Source: Oscillospiraceae bacterium
Lineage (GTDB): Bacteria; Bacillota; Clostridia; Oscillospirales; Ruminococcaceae
DNA: 64,000 bases
Direction of reading: 5' to 3'
Assembly: GCA_017472965.1 (NCBI GenBank)
Contig: JAFUNR010000010.1
Span: 124,001 to 188,000, forward strand
The translations under genes were made by a program, and so were the position numbers. The notes below the pieces were generated by a model, which made no database searches, had not been told where the DNA came from, and saw nothing but the letters and a program-made list of their open reading frames with translations. Shown here in pieces: positions 34,388-44,005 of the stretch (positions within the stretch are counted from its first letter, which is position 1; each line of letters opens with the position of its first letter).

Positions 34388-34615
34388 TTAATCGTCGCCG
34401 ATGCGGGTAAAGCGCATTACTTCCCCGCCCTCATGCAGCACCGTCTCGTTCCACATGGCGGCAGGCCGCACCCACAGACCACCCTCGCCGTAAAGAGCCT
34501 GATAAACCACCATCGGTTCCAGTGTTTCCGAGTGAGAAGCCACACCGATCAAACGGTACTCCCCGCCCTTGAAATGCCGATAACGACCCGGCTGAAGCGT
34601 ATCCTTTGCATCCAT
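34388..34615 (-). CDS. DUF1653 family small protein
   Basis: This 75-residue protein matches the DUF1653 pattern: PGRYRHFKGGEYRLIGVASHS at the start, MVVYQALYGEGGLWVRP in the middle, and a C-terminal VMRF. The function of the family is unknown. It is often a stand-alone small protein in Firmicutes and proteobacteria. The true start is ATG 34615 after GGAGGG; a much longer open frame upstream runs into the yunB gene in another frame and is not coding. It is first in the operon with GH78 and alkD-like genes. Confidence 0.85.
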   Translation of the reverse strand: MDAKDTLQPGRYRHFKGGEYRLIGVASHSETLEPMVVYQALYGEGGLWVRPAAMWNETVLHEGGEVMRFTRIGDD

Positions 34616-34660
34616 CTTCCGTTCCCTCCTGCATTGCTGTGCAGATATATTCCTGTTGTC

Positions 34661-34689
34661 ATAATAACAGACTTTTCTGCAGATTGCAA
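34661..34689 (-). promoter_or_regulatory. Promoter of the DUF1653-GH78-alkD operon
   Basis: On the minus strand, -35 TTGCAA (34684-34689), a 17-base spacer and -10 TATTAT (34661-34666). Confidence 0.65.
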
Positions 34690-34818
34690 GCAGTGCGGCA
34701 CGCTTTGCACCTTGACACTGCAGAGAATATGTGATATACCTCACAAATGGTCTGCGGTTTGTACATCGCTCTGCCGCAGCGCAAAGTTGTGAAAAACCGT
34801 ACGCCGACAGAGTATGGT

Positions 34819-35541
34819 CTATACCGTGCCGGCTGCTGTGCCGGCATAGAAATCCGGAACCTCGCCCACAATGACTGTCTGGGCTAAAATCATATCGCTG
34901 ATGACGGTCTGGCTGGTGTGATAACCGGCGGAGAAGGTCTCCACCACCACTGTCATGCGGAGCACCAGATTGTGCATGGTCTGGTTGAAGCCGGCCCCCT
35001 CCAGTGAGCTTAAAAAGGACGATTCCACATACGAAGCCGGCTGGATATAGAACCCGATGAGCGGCCCGCGCCCCGCCAGAAAATTGGATCCCAGCACCGT
35101 ACCCAGCGGAACACGCACCTTTTTCAGGCTCATGCGTTCCAGCGCGGCATTGGCCGCCAGTGTGAGCCGTGCAGAAACATCGTTCACCGCAGCAGGATCC
35201 ACCTCCACCGAGGTAACCGCCCCGGAGGAATCCCGTACAACCTTCGCCAACTGCTGATAACTGACCGGCCATGCGGCAAGCTCCTCGTTACAAGCCTGAT
35301 TGATGGTTGTAACCGCCAGATATTTGGCCTGTACCAATGCAAACTCCCGTATCACCGGCCCAAAGGCTCTGTCGATTGCCGCAAGCAGCGCTGCCGTAAG
35401 AAAAAGAACAGTCAGAATAAATACAAACAGCCGTCGCTTAAAGCGTGACGGCTGTTTTTTTCGCATTTGTTTTGATGCGGCGGGCCGGTATCCCGCCGCA
35501 GAATAACGCCGCATACTGCGGCCTGCAGATTTGCCCGTCAT
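34819..35541 (-). CDS. yunB: Sporulation protein YunB
   Basis: This 240-residue protein has a basic N-terminus, one transmembrane helix (about residues 37-56, FVFILTVLFLTAALLAAI) and an extracytoplasmic domain. It contains typical YunB segments VPLGTVLGSNFLAGRGP, IQPASYVESSF and GYHTSQTVISDMILAQTVIVG. In Bacillus it is made in the mother cell under sigma-E control and is needed for normal sporulation. Its presence suggests that the host forms spores or descends from a spore former. It lies 55 bases downstream of pcp. The start is ATG 35541 behind a G-rich ribosome site. Confidence 0.9.
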   Translation of the reverse strand: MTGKSAGRSMRRYSAAGYRPAASKQMRKKQPSRFKRRLFVFILTVLFLTAALLAAIDRAFGPVIREFALVQAKYLAVTTINQACNEELAAWPVSYQQLAKVVRDSSGAVTSVEVDPAAVNDVSARLTLAANAALERMSLKKVRVPLGTVLGSNFLAGRGPLIGFYIQPASYVESSFLSSLEGAGFNQTMHNLVLRMTVVVETFSAGYHTSQTVISDMILAQTVIVGEVPDFYAGTAAGTV

Positions 35542-35596
35542 CGTCCCCGCCCCTTTCCTGCTGCATTGTATGCAGCAACAAAAGAAAGCAGAACCA

Positions 35597-36190
35597 TTAC
35601 ATCACAGCAATGGCCGCGCAAAGGCCTTTTTGGATATCCTGCAGAGTCATGCTGGGTACACCCTCGGCGGCCTGCTGCGGTAAAAAGGGCACATGAATAA
35701 AGGCAGCCCGCACCGGTGTTCCCGTATAGTGGTGCAGCACTGTATACAGCAGGTCGTTGCACACGAACGCGCCCGCGCTGTAGGAAACCTGCCCCGGCAG
35801 ACCGACCTCTGTGATCGCCTGTGCCATAGCGCGTACCGGCAGCGTGGAAAAGTATGCGGCAGGGCCATCTGCGGCCACAGGCTCATCCACAGGTGCAGCA
35901 CCGGCATTATCCGCAATACGGCCAAACCGCAGGTTGATGGCCACAAGCTCCGGCGTGATGGCCGCACGGCCGCCCGCCTGCCCTACGCACAGTACGGCAT
36001 CCGGCTGAAGCTGCGCAGCCGCAGCAAGCACCGTTTCACCAGCCTTGCCAAACACCGTGGGGACTTCCAGCTTTGTCAGCTGCCAGTCACCGATGACATC
36101 GGGCAGCATCTTGACAGCCTCCCACGAGGGGTTGATGCTCTCGCCACCAAAAGGATCAAATCCGGTGATCAGCAGTTTTTTCGGATTCAT
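35597..36190 (-). CDS. pcp: Pyroglutamyl-peptidase I
   Basis: This 197-residue cysteine peptidase removes N-terminal pyroglutamate from peptides. The family start LLITGFDPFGGESINPS is at residues 6-22. The catalytic Glu is in VPTVFG-adjacent sequence, the nucleophile Cys in SAGAFVCNDLLYTVLHH, and the catalytic His in FIHVPFLP. Length (usual 200-215) and order of motifs fit. It is cytoplasmic and lies upstream of yunB on the same strand. Confidence 0.95.
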   Translation of the reverse strand: MNPKKLLITGFDPFGGESINPSWEAVKMLPDVIGDWQLTKLEVPTVFGKAGETVLAAAAQLQPDAVLCVGQAGGRAAITPELVAINLRFGRIADNAGAAPVDEPVAADGPAAYFSTLPVRAMAQAITEVGLPGQVSYSAGAFVCNDLLYTVLHHYTGTPVRAAFIHVPFLPQQAAEGVPSMTLQDIQKGLCAAIAVM

Positions 36191-36245
36191 ACAGATACCT
36201 CTTTTCTGCAGGATATATTTGCATTTACTGTATCTTTCACCATTT

Positions 36246-36287
36246 GTTAAAAAGACAGCAGACGCACTACAGGCCGCCTGCTGTCTT
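36246..36287 (-). terminator. Terminator of the hprK-pfkA operon
   Basis: On the minus strand, AAGACAGCAG pairs with CTGCTGTCTT and is followed by TTTTAAC. It lies just after pfkA. Confidence 0.75.
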
Positions 36288-36295
36288 GTACCTCT

Positions 36296-37267
36296 TTACA
36301 GAGAGATGGTCTTGGAGATCAGACCCAGCTTGGGATCCATGGATTTCTTCATGGCAAGCGCCTCGGTAATGCTGTAGTCGGTGATCTCGTCATCCTTGAT
36401 GCCGACCACGCGGTTATAGGCGCCCATCTCCAGCAGTTCGATGGCGCGGAATCCCATCTGGCTGGCGGTGGTACGGTCGCGCACGGTGGGACAGCCGCCG
36501 CGCTGCACATGACCCAGAATGGTGGCGCGGCTTTCGATGCCGGTGTTTTCCTCAATGTATTTGGCCAGCTCCTGCGCATGGCCGATACCCTCGGCGACCA
36601 CAATGATAAAATGCTTTTTACCGGTCTTCTGGGTCTTGACCATGCGGTCGATGACATCCTTCTGCAGATCGTAGGGAATCTCCGGCACAAGGCAAGCCAG
36701 AGCGCCGGTGGCAATGCCCACATTCATAGTGATGTAACCCGCACCGCGACCCATCAGCTCGATGACGCTGCAGCGGTCATGGGACTGTGTGGTATCACGC
36801 AGCTTATCGATCATCTCCACGGCGGTATTCATAGCGGTATCGTAACCGATGGTGTACTCGCTGCAGGCGATATCATTATCAATGGTGCCGGGCAAACCGA
36901 TACAGGGAATGCCCTGCTTGGCCAGCGCCATAGCACCGCGGAAGGATCCGTCGCCGCCAATGACCACGACCGCATCGATGCCGAACTTGCGGCAGGTGTC
37001 CGCAGCCTTCTTCTGACCGGCTTCAGTGGTAAACGCCTTGCAGCGGGCGGTGTACAGCACAGTACCGCCGCGATGGATGATCTCGGACACGCTGCGCAGA
37101 TCCATTTCGCGGATCTCTTCATTGATCAGGCCGTTATAGCCGCGCTCGATACCTACCATACGGAAGCCCTTGGCAATACCGGTACGCACTACGGCACGGA
37201 TAGCGGCATTCATACCGGGCGCATCACCGCCGCTGGTCAGAACGCCGATTGTTTTGATCTCTGCCAT
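36296..37267 (-). CDS. pfkA: ATP-dependent 6-phosphofructokinase
   Basis: This 323-residue enzyme converts fructose 6-phosphate to fructose 1,6-bisphosphate. The ATP site GVLTSGGDAPGMNAAIRA is at the N-terminus, GGDGSFRGAM near residue 105, and the catalytic loop GLPGTIDNDI near 123. GGDG followed by Ser is the ATP-dependent form, whereas PPi-dependent enzymes have Asp in that position. Length is that of the classical PfkA. The start is ATG 37267 after GGGGGG. Its own promoter lies upstream, so it can be made apart from dnaE. Confidence 0.96.
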   Translation of the reverse strand: MAEIKTIGVLTSGGDAPGMNAAIRAVVRTGIAKGFRMVGIERGYNGLINEEIREMDLRSVSEIIHRGGTVLYTARCKAFTTEAGQKKAADTCRKFGIDAVVVIGGDGSFRGAMALAKQGIPCIGLPGTIDNDIACSEYTIGYDTAMNTAVEMIDKLRDTTQSHDRCSVIELMGRGAGYITMNVGIATGALACLVPEIPYDLQKDVIDRMVKTQKTGKKHFIIVVAEGIGHAQELAKYIEENTGIESRATILGHVQRGGCPTVRDRTTASQMGFRAIELLEMGAYNRVVGIKDDEITDYSITEALAMKKSMDPKLGLISKTISL

Positions 37268-37354
37268 TTTATAAATTCCCCCCTGAGAATTCAGTCTTTC
37301 ACATCTTTTATCAGCAATGGCTGATGTATGTTTTAAAAAACATTCCAGTATATC

Positions 37355-37383
37355 ATTATACCGAATCAATGCGTAAAATTCAA
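37355..37383 (-). promoter_or_regulatory. pfkA promoter
   Basis: On the minus strand, -35 TTGAAT (37378-37383), a 17-base spacer and -10 TATAAT (37355-37360), in the 169-base gap between dnaE and pfkA. Confidence 0.72.
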
Positions 37384-37436
37384 CCTTTTTCGGGAGAAAT
37401 CCTTGGCTTTTTTGTTTCCGCGGTACAGTTGAGAAA

Positions 37437-40400
37437 TCATTTCAGCACCACATTGCCCTTGCCCAGAAGGTTTTCCAGCTCGCCCAGCAGCAGGTCGGCA
37501 GGCTCTACCCAAAGCGACTGCGGCGCACGGGCATATTTCTCCCGATCAGTCAGATACAGCATCACAGGTGTCGGCCCGTTGAAAATGCTCAGCAGATTTT
37601 TCACCCGCTCGAAAACCTCGCCGCTCATATCCGGCAGACGCAGGTAAAGCGTCTGTTTTTTTTCAGCGGCACGGTCGGCATCGCCTGGTCGGTAGGCGTG
37701 CGCACCGACAACAGAATCCGCCAGCAGCTTGGCGGGCTCCTCCTCCTTGACAGAAACGCGGCCCTGCAGCACAACAACGGCATTTTCAGCCACGGCATCC
37801 ATACAGGCACGCAGCACCTTGGGGAACACCACCACCTCCATACTGCCGGAAAGATCCTCCACCGTCAGAAATGCCATGGTTGCATCGGATTTGGTTGTAA
37901 GATAACGGAACTTGACAATAATTCCTACGATGGTCACGCTTTGACCGTCCAGTTTGTGACCGTCCTCGCCGGTGATCGCTGCGATCGTATGGCTGGCGGT
38001 CTTTTCGATCATGGGGCGATAGGCATCCAGAGGATGACCGGACAGATACAGGCCGCTCATCTCTTTTTCCATCTGCAAACGCTCCTGCGGAGTATATTCC
38101 GTCACATCGGGCAGCACAAACTCATCCGAGACAGGTGCATCCTCCTCCATCGCGCCGAACAGACTGAGCTGTCCGTCCAGATTGCGGCGGGATTCCCCCT
38201 CCACACTTTTCAGTATGCTTTCCAGACCTGTGACCATACGACGGCGGTTGGGATCAAGCTCATCAAAGGCTCCCGCCTTGATGAAGCTTTCCACCGCACG
38301 ACGGTTCATTTCCGTGCCGTGCAGGCGCTTGCAAAAATCGTACAGAGATGTGAACGGACGCTCGGCGCGGGCGGCAATAGCGGATTCGATCAGGCTGCGG
38401 CCCACATTTTTCAGTGCAAGCAGGCCAAAACGCAGATCCTGACCCTCGACCGTAAAACCAAGGCCGCTTCGGTTGATATCCGGCGGCAGGATACGGATGC
38501 CCAGACGGTGGCATTCCGCGGTGTATTCGATGACCTTATCGGTATTACCCAGCACACTGGTCAGCAGTGCTGCCATGAACTGGCGGCAGTAATGGCATTT
38601 CAGGTAGGCAGTCTGATACGCCACAAAAGCATAGGCCGCAGCATGGGATTTGTTGAAAGCATAGCTGGCAAAGCTGGACATATCGTCATAGATGGCGTTG
38701 GCGACATTCTCCGGAATGCCGTTGTTGACGCAGCCGATACAGGCGTTGCCCTCCTCGGTACTGCCGTAAACAAAACGCTTGCGCTCCTTTTCCATGACAT
38801 CGTGCTTTTTCTTGCTCATGGCGCGGCGTACAAGGTCAGCCTGACCGTAGCTGTAGCCGGCAAGCTCACGACAGATCTGCATGACCTGCTCCTGATAGAC
38901 GATAACACCGTTGGTTACATCCAGAATGGGACGCAGCTTTTCGGTGGAATAGCTGATATGGGAGGGATCGTGCCGGTTGCGGATGTAGACCGGAATGGAA
39001 TCCATCGGACCGGGACGGTACAGCGAAATAACTGCGATGAGATCCTCCACATCGCGCGGCTTCAGACCCATCAGCACCTGACGCATACCGCCGCTTTCAA
39101 ACTGGAAGGTGCCGCAGGTATCGCCGGCGGAAAGCATCTCAAACACAGCTTTGTCATCAAGGGATGCTTTTTCGATGGAGAAAGCGGGATCTTCCGTCTG
39201 ACGGATCAGATTCTCCGCATCACGGATGACTGTAAGAGTGCGCAGACCAAGGAAATCCATCTTGAGCAGACCCAGCTCCTCGATGGTGGTCATGGTGAAC
39301 TGGGTGATGATCTGGCCGTCGGTGCAGGAAAGCGGTACATACTCCTGTGCAGCCTCGGGCGTGATGACAACGCCCGCCGCATGGGTAGAAGAATGCCGCG
39401 GCATACCCTCCACCTTGATGGAAAGATCGATCAGCTCCTTGACCTGCGGGTCGCTGTTATACATAGCCGCCAGCTCCGGAGAAACCTTGAGCGCCTTTTC
39501 CAGCGTCATTTTCAGCTCCATGGGAACCAGCTTGGCAACCTTGTCCACGGCCTGATAGCTCATATCCAGCACACGGCCCACATCACGGATAGCAAGCCGC
39601 GCCGCCATAGTGCCGAAGGTAATGATCTGCGCCACATGATCCGCACCGTATTTGCGCACCACATAGTCGATGACCTCCTGCCGGCGTTCATAGCAGAAGT
39701 CGATATCAAAGTCCGGCATGCTGACGCGCTCGGGATTGAGGAAGCGCTCGAACAGCAGGCTGTATTTCATGGGGTCAATTCCGGTGATACCGATGCAGTA
39801 TGCAGCAATAGAGCCGGCGCCGCTGCCGCGTCCCGGGCCCACAGGAATGCCCTGACTGCGGGCATAATTGATAAAATCAAAGACGATGAGATAGTAGTTG
39901 ATGTACCCCATACGGTCGATGATGGAGATTTCGTAATCCAGACGCTCCTGATACTCCGGCGGGATATCGGGGCCGTAATGGCGCTCCAGTCCCTTCTGGC
40001 ACAGGTCGATAAAGTATTCCCGGTTGTCGCGGCCATCCGGCGCTTTGAAATAGGGCAGCTTTGTCACACCGAATTCAAAATCGAAGCAGCACATATCCGC
40101 AATACGATTGGTGTTTTCACATGCCTCGGGAACAATGGAAAAAAGCTCGTACATCTCTTCGGTGGATTTGACGTAGAACTCATCCGTACCAAATTCCAGC
40201 CGATCGGGGTCATTGATGGTTTTGTTGGTGGAAATGCATACAAGAATGCGCTGCATCTTGCTGTCCTCTTTGGTGAGGTAGTGCGCATCGTTGGTGGCAG
40301 CCATAGGGATGCCGCAATCCCGCGCCAGTTTGATCAGCTGAGGAAGCACGCGCTGCTGTTCCTCCAGACCATGATCCTGCAGTTCAATGTAAAACCGGTC

Positions 40401-40913
40401 CGGCCCGAATAATTCTTTATAATAAAGAGCGATACGCTTCGCCTCGTCGTAGTTGCCGTTGAGCAGCGCCTGCGGGATCTCGCCCGCAAGACACGCAGAA
40501 AGACAGATAAGGCCCTCGTGATGCTTTTCCAGCAGCTCACGGTCGATACGGGGCTTGGAATAAAAGCCGTCCACAAAACCAGCGGAGACAAGTTTGATCA
40601 GATTTTTATAGCCCGTTTCATTTTCGCACAGCAAAAGAAGATGATTGGAGCCATCCAGCTTGTGCACCTTATCAAAACGGGTACGGGTAGCCATATAGAC
40701 CTCGCAGCCGATGATAGGCTTGATACCCGCCTTTTTTGCCGCTTTGTAAAAATCCACACTGCCGTACATAGCACCGTGGTCGGTGATGGCGATGGCAGTC
40801 TGCCCCAACTCTTTGACGCGCTGCATCAGCTTATCAATGCGGCAGGCGCCATCCAGCAGGCTGTATTCGGTATGGATATGCAGATGTGTAAAACGGCGGT
40901 CTGTATCAGCCAT
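37437..40913 (-). CDS. dnaE: DNA polymerase III subunit alpha (DnaE)
   Basis: This 1158-residue replicative-type polymerase has an N-terminal PHP domain (HLHIHTEYSLLDGACR, residues 8-23) and a palm domain with the catalytic aspartates in MPDFDIDFCYERR near residue 400. Fingers include GPGRGSGAGSIAAYC and SSTHAAGVVI. A helix-hairpin-helix region follows, and near the C-terminus an OB fold (SVTIVGIIVKFR). It lacks the exonuclease insertion of PolC, so it is the DnaE form. Firmicutes carry both, with DnaE extending primers. It lies between whiA and pfkA, as in many Clostridia. Confidence 0.96.
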   Translation of the reverse strand: MADTDRRFTHLHIHTEYSLLDGACRIDKLMQRVKELGQTAIAITDHGAMYGSVDFYKAAKKAGIKPIIGCEVYMATRTRFDKVHKLDGSNHLLLLCENETGYKNLIKLVSAGFVDGFYSKPRIDRELLEKHHEGLICLSACLAGEIPQALLNGNYDEAKRIALYYKELFGPDRFYIELQDHGLEEQQRVLPQLIKLARDCGIPMAATNDAHYLTKEDSKMQRILVCISTNKTINDPDRLEFGTDEFYVKSTEEMYELFSIVPEACENTNRIADMCCFDFEFGVTKLPYFKAPDGRDNREYFIDLCQKGLERHYGPDIPPEYQERLDYEISIIDRMGYINYYLIVFDFINYARSQGIPVGPGRGSGAGSIAAYCIGITGIDPMKYSLLFERFLNPERVSMPDFDIDFCYERRQEVIDYVVRKYGADHVAQIITFGTMAARLAIRDVGRVLDMSYQAVDKVAKLVPMELKMTLEKALKVSPELAAMYNSDPQVKELIDLSIKVEGMPRHSSTHAAGVVITPEAAQEYVPLSCTDGQIITQFTMTTIEELGLLKMDFLGLRTLTVIRDAENLIRQTEDPAFSIEKASLDDKAVFEMLSAGDTCGTFQFESGGMRQVLMGLKPRDVEDLIAVISLYRPGPMDSIPVYIRNRHDPSHISYSTEKLRPILDVTNGVIVYQEQVMQICRELAGYSYGQADLVRRAMSKKKHDVMEKERKRFVYGSTEEGNACIGCVNNGIPENVANAIYDDMSSFASYAFNKSHAAAYAFVAYQTAYLKCHYCRQFMAALLTSVLGNTDKVIEYTAECHRLGIRILPPDINRSGLGFTVEGQDLRFGLLALKNVGRSLIESAIAARAERPFTSLYDFCKRLHGTEMNRRAVESFIKAGAFDELDPNRRRMVTGLESILKSVEGESRRNLDGQLSLFGAMEEDAPVSDEFVLPDVTEYTPQERLQMEKEMSGLYLSGHPLDAYRPMIEKTASHTIAAITGEDGHKLDGQSVTIVGIIVKFRYLTTKSDATMAFLTVEDLSGSMEVVVFPKVLRACMDAVAENAVVVLQGRVSVKEEEPAKLLADSVVGAHAYRPGDADRAAEKKQTLYLRLPDMSGEVFERVKNLLSIFNGPTPVMLYLTDREKYARAPQSLWVEPADLLLGELENLLGKGNVVLK

Positions 40914-40971
40914 GAGAGGATCCGTTCCTTTCAAAAAATTGCGTGTATGTAACCGGCAATACGGTAAATGG

Positions 40972-41901
40972 TCAAACGGTTTCCGGCATCTGTTCCTTAC
41001 GGCGCAGCGCATCAGCGGTATCCACCAGCTTTTTCATACGGTGTGAAAGTCCGCTTTTGCTTACCGGAGGCTGCATCAGCGCAGCGAGTTCGGCAAGCGT
41101 TGCCTCCGGATTCTGCAGCCGTGCCAGCGCCGCACAGCGCAGCTGCTCCGGCAGGGCTTCCAGTGCATCATGCGTCTGCAGATACCGGATCGCTGCCAGA
41201 ACCTTTTCGTTGGCAGCAAGCGTTTTATCGATGTTGGCGGTCTCGCAGTTGGTGATACGATTCGCCTGATTGCGATAGGTCTTGTATATTTTGGCGTTCA
41301 TGATCTCCATGGCGTTGTGTCCTGCGCCCATGGCGGCAAGCAGGTCCTCCACCTGTTCACTGGCGCTGAGATACAGAACGTCGTTTGCATTTTTACGAAT
41401 ACGGCGCGGCTCAAGTCCGTCGGCAGCCAGCAGCTGCGCAAGTTCATCCAGCCGGGCAGAATTCTGGGTGACGAACTCCAGATGATACTCCTTTGCCGGG
41501 TCCGCCACAATACCGCCGCACAGAAACGCTCCAGCCAGAAACGCACCGCGGCAGGAAGCGCAGCGCAGCAGCTTTGACAATGCACCGGATGAATACAGAT
41601 CTGCCTTGCAGCGCTGTGCAAAGCTTTTAAGCTGTACACTTCCCTGTTCATCATCTGTCGCAAGGGAGAGCTTGTCCCGTCCGTGCACCCAATATGTACC
41701 GGCGTGCAGCGTAATTCCCTGTGCCGCAAACATGGTGCGCAGATAGCGGGCCGCCAGTTCGTTTTCGGTGTGGAACTCCAGTTTTTCCGGCGTAAAGGTA
41801 TGAGAAAAACAAGCTGCGCCAAAGCAGAACGCCCGGGCGCAGCAGGGCTTTTCAATGATGTGAGCGCAGAGCTCTTTTTTCACCTGTGCGGAAAAAGTCA
41901 T
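40972..41901 (-). CDS. whiA: DNA-binding protein WhiA
   Basis: This 309-residue protein has the WhiA start MTFSAQVKKELCAH, a degenerate LAGLIDADG-homing-endonuclease domain with CRGAFLAGAFLCGG near residue 110, and a C-terminal helix-turn-helix (SKSGLSHRMKKLVDTADALR). WhiA is a transcription factor required for sporulation in actinomycetes and linked to cell division and nucleoid organisation in Firmicutes. The start is ATG 41901; an ATG 21 bases upstream is possible. It follows murB after 37 bases. The rapZ and yvcK genes that usually precede whiA are absent here. Confidence 0.93.
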   Translation of the reverse strand: MTFSAQVKKELCAHIIEKPCCARAFCFGAACFSHTFTPEKLEFHTENELAARYLRTMFAAQGITLHAGTYWVHGRDKLSLATDDEQGSVQLKSFAQRCKADLYSSGALSKLLRCASCRGAFLAGAFLCGGIVADPAKEYHLEFVTQNSARLDELAQLLAADGLEPRRIRKNANDVLYLSASEQVEDLLAAMGAGHNAMEIMNAKIYKTYRNQANRITNCETANIDKTLAANEKVLAAIRYLQTHDALEALPEQLRCAALARLQNPEATLAELAALMQPPVSKSGLSHRMKKLVDTADALRRKEQMPETV

Positions 41902-41938
41902 CCATCCGTTACCTTCATCCATGCACCCGATGCGCACA

Positions 41939-42850
41939 TTATTTTACCACCCGGATCTCACGCTCCAGCGTATAACCGGTTTTTTCTTTGACAATGGCCG
42001 CAACACGATCCGTCAATGCGATCACATCGGCGCAAGATGCACCGCCGATGTTGATAACAAAGCCGGCATGCTTTTCGCTGACCTGTGCACCACCGACCGT
42101 CATGCCCTTCAGTCCGCACTGATCGATGAGCGCAGCAGCAAACGCCCCCTGCGGACGCTTGAAAGTGCTGCCTGCGCTGGGCCATTCCAGCGGCTGTTTT
42201 TCTTTCCGGCGGGCGGCAAGCTCCGTCATACGGCCAGCGATAGCCGCGGGATCATCCCGGCAAAGTGTAAAGGTCGCAGCCAGTACAGCGCAGCCATTTC
42301 TCTCAAAAACAGAATGCCGGTATGCAAAATCGCACTCCTCACCTGAAAAAGTCACAAGCTCCCCTGTGGGGGTGACGGCACGCACACTGTGCACCACATC
42401 CTTCATCTCGCCGCCATAGGCTCCGGCATTCATGTAAATCGCGCCGCCCACAGCGCCCGGGATCCCATAGGCAAATTCCAGCCCGGCCAGACCCTCCATC
42501 TGCACTGTCCTGCACAGCGTCGCAAGGTGCACGCCAGCGCCGGCGGTCACGGTACAGCCTTCCACTTCAAGACTGTTCAGTGCAGAAAAATCAACTACCG
42601 CCCCGGCAAACCCCTCATCGGCAAACAGAGTATTGGAGCCTTTTCCCAGGCAATACCGCCGCACGCCGGCCTGCTCCAGCAGCGCCAGTAGCCGCACAGC
42701 CTGTGTCTCGTCCGCCGGACAACACAGCAAAGCTGCCGGCCCGCCGATTTTAAAGGTGGTGAGCGGCGCAAGGGGGGCATCCCATCGAAAAGAAATACCC
42801 TCGCTGTTCAGTTTTTCACAAAGCGGCTGACGCCAGGCATAATCACTCAT
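41939..42850 (-). CDS. murB: UDP-N-acetylenolpyruvoylglucosamine reductase
   Basis: This 303-residue FAD enzyme reduces UDP-GlcNAc-enolpyruvate to UDP-MurNAc with NADPH in peptidoglycan synthesis. FAD-binding pieces are TTFKIGGPAALLCCP, YCLGKGSNTLFAD and LEFAYGIPGAVGGAIYMNAGAYG. The catalytic Ser is in WPSAGSTFKRP, and the closing ISEKHAGFVIN-type region is VSEKHAGFVINIGG. Length fits the type II (Gram-positive) form. The start is ATG 42850, six bases after GGAGG. Confidence 0.96.
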   Translation of the reverse strand: MSDYAWRQPLCEKLNSEGISFRWDAPLAPLTTFKIGGPAALLCCPADETQAVRLLALLEQAGVRRYCLGKGSNTLFADEGFAGAVVDFSALNSLEVEGCTVTAGAGVHLATLCRTVQMEGLAGLEFAYGIPGAVGGAIYMNAGAYGGEMKDVVHSVRAVTPTGELVTFSGEECDFAYRHSVFERNGCAVLAATFTLCRDDPAAIAGRMTELAARRKEKQPLEWPSAGSTFKRPQGAFAAALIDQCGLKGMTVGGAQVSEKHAGFVINIGGASCADVIALTDRVAAIVKEKTGYTLEREIRVVK

Positions 42851-42956
42851 GAAAACCTCCGGAATTGGGGAATCGGTTGTAAAAAGCCTTTGCCGGGCAC
42901 TTTCGCACCCGGCCGGCATATCTTTTTATCAATACGGTACGCAAACACGATCCGGT

Positions 42957-43916
42957 TTATGCTTCCTGCTTGCCCAGCATGGCAGCACCAACGATACCGG
43001 CATCGTTAAACAGCTCGGCACAGACGATGCGGGTACGGCTGATGTTATTGCGGGCGTAATCTTCTTCATCCACATAGGCCTGAATGGGATCGATCAGGGC
43101 ACTTCCCTGCTTGGACACACCACCGCCGATGCAGACAATCTCCGGCTGGAAAATGTTGATCAGGTTGGTCAGACCGCAGGCCACATATTCCAGATAGTTG
43201 GCGACCACAGCCTTGGCCAACTCATCACCGGCATGCAGTGCATCAAAAGCGGTCTTTGCACCGACCTCGGACAAATCGCCATCCACCAGCTTCCACATCA
43301 TATTGTCGGGGTTCTGCTTCATAGCCTCGACGGTATCCTCGGCCAGTGCACGGGCGGAGGCGTACTTCTCCCAGCAGCCGTTACGACCGCACATGCAGGG
43401 ACGGCCGTCCTTGACGATGACCATATGGCCCAGCTCACCACCGGCATGGTTGCTGCCGGAATACAGCTTGCCATCCAGAATAATGCCTGCGCCCACACCG
43501 GTACCCAGCGTGATAGCGATGGCATTCGTTGCACCCTTCAGCGCACCGGCAGCGTATTCACCGTAGGCGGCGGCATTGGCATCATTTTCCACATAGACCT
43601 TACAGCCCAGCAGCGCTTCCATATTCTTGCCCAGATACCAGTCACGGTAGCCGAAGTTTGCATTGAATCCCACAAAACCGGTGATGGGATTGACCGCGCC
43701 GGGGGTGCCGATGCCCACCCAGCCGATATCGGCCATGGTCAACCCTTTTTCAGCCGCAAGCTCGGTGCACAGCTTTGCCATATCCGCCTCGACTTCGGCG
43801 GCAGGACGGGGCAATGCAGTGGGGCAGGATTTGGATGCAACGATCTCAAAGTCCTCGTTCACCAGACCGGCGGCAATGTTGGTGCCGCCCAGATCGATAC
43901 CGATGTAGTATTTCAT
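42957..43916 (-). CDS. glk: ROK-family glucokinase
   Basis: This 319-residue sugar kinase has the ROK phosphate-binding loop GIDLGGTNIAAG at residues 5-16, the catalytic Asp in YVENDANAAAYGEY and the zinc-binding ROK motif HMVIVKDGRPCMCGRNGCWE. This fits glucose phosphorylation to glucose 6-phosphate, the step before glycolysis. Its place in a cluster with hprK and pfkA supports a central-carbon role. The start is ATG 43916 after GGAAG. In many related genomes hprK is followed directly by murB, so glk looks inserted. Confidence 0.92.
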   Translation of the reverse strand: MKYYIGIDLGGTNIAAGLVNEDFEIVASKSCPTALPRPAAEVEADMAKLCTELAAEKGLTMADIGWVGIGTPGAVNPITGFVGFNANFGYRDWYLGKNMEALLGCKVYVENDANAAAYGEYAAGALKGATNAIAITLGTGVGAGIILDGKLYSGSNHAGGELGHMVIVKDGRPCMCGRNGCWEKYASARALAEDTVEAMKQNPDNMMWKLVDGDLSEVGAKTAFDALHAGDELAKAVVANYLEYVACGLTNLINIFQPEIVCIGGGVSKQGSALIDPIQAYVDEEDYARNNISRTRIVCAELFNDAGIVGAAMLGKQEA

Positions 43917-44005
43917 ATGCGTGTACTTCCTTTTCATTTATTTTTAAGAATAGACAGAGTTCCGGCGAAATATGCCTGCCGGACAGGCAGGAAACCCTTG
44001 ATTTA

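Noticed and set aside
34712-34740. Plus-strand promoter TTGACA-17-TATACC between DUF1653 and yunB
   Set aside because: Spacing is good, but it would only transcribe antisense to yunB and no gene or RNA structure follows; probably fortuitous.
37698-40412. A 904-codon open frame on the plus strand opposite dnaE
   Set aside because: It is an antisense shadow of dnaE with His/Gln-rich translation and no family features; dnaE itself is certain.
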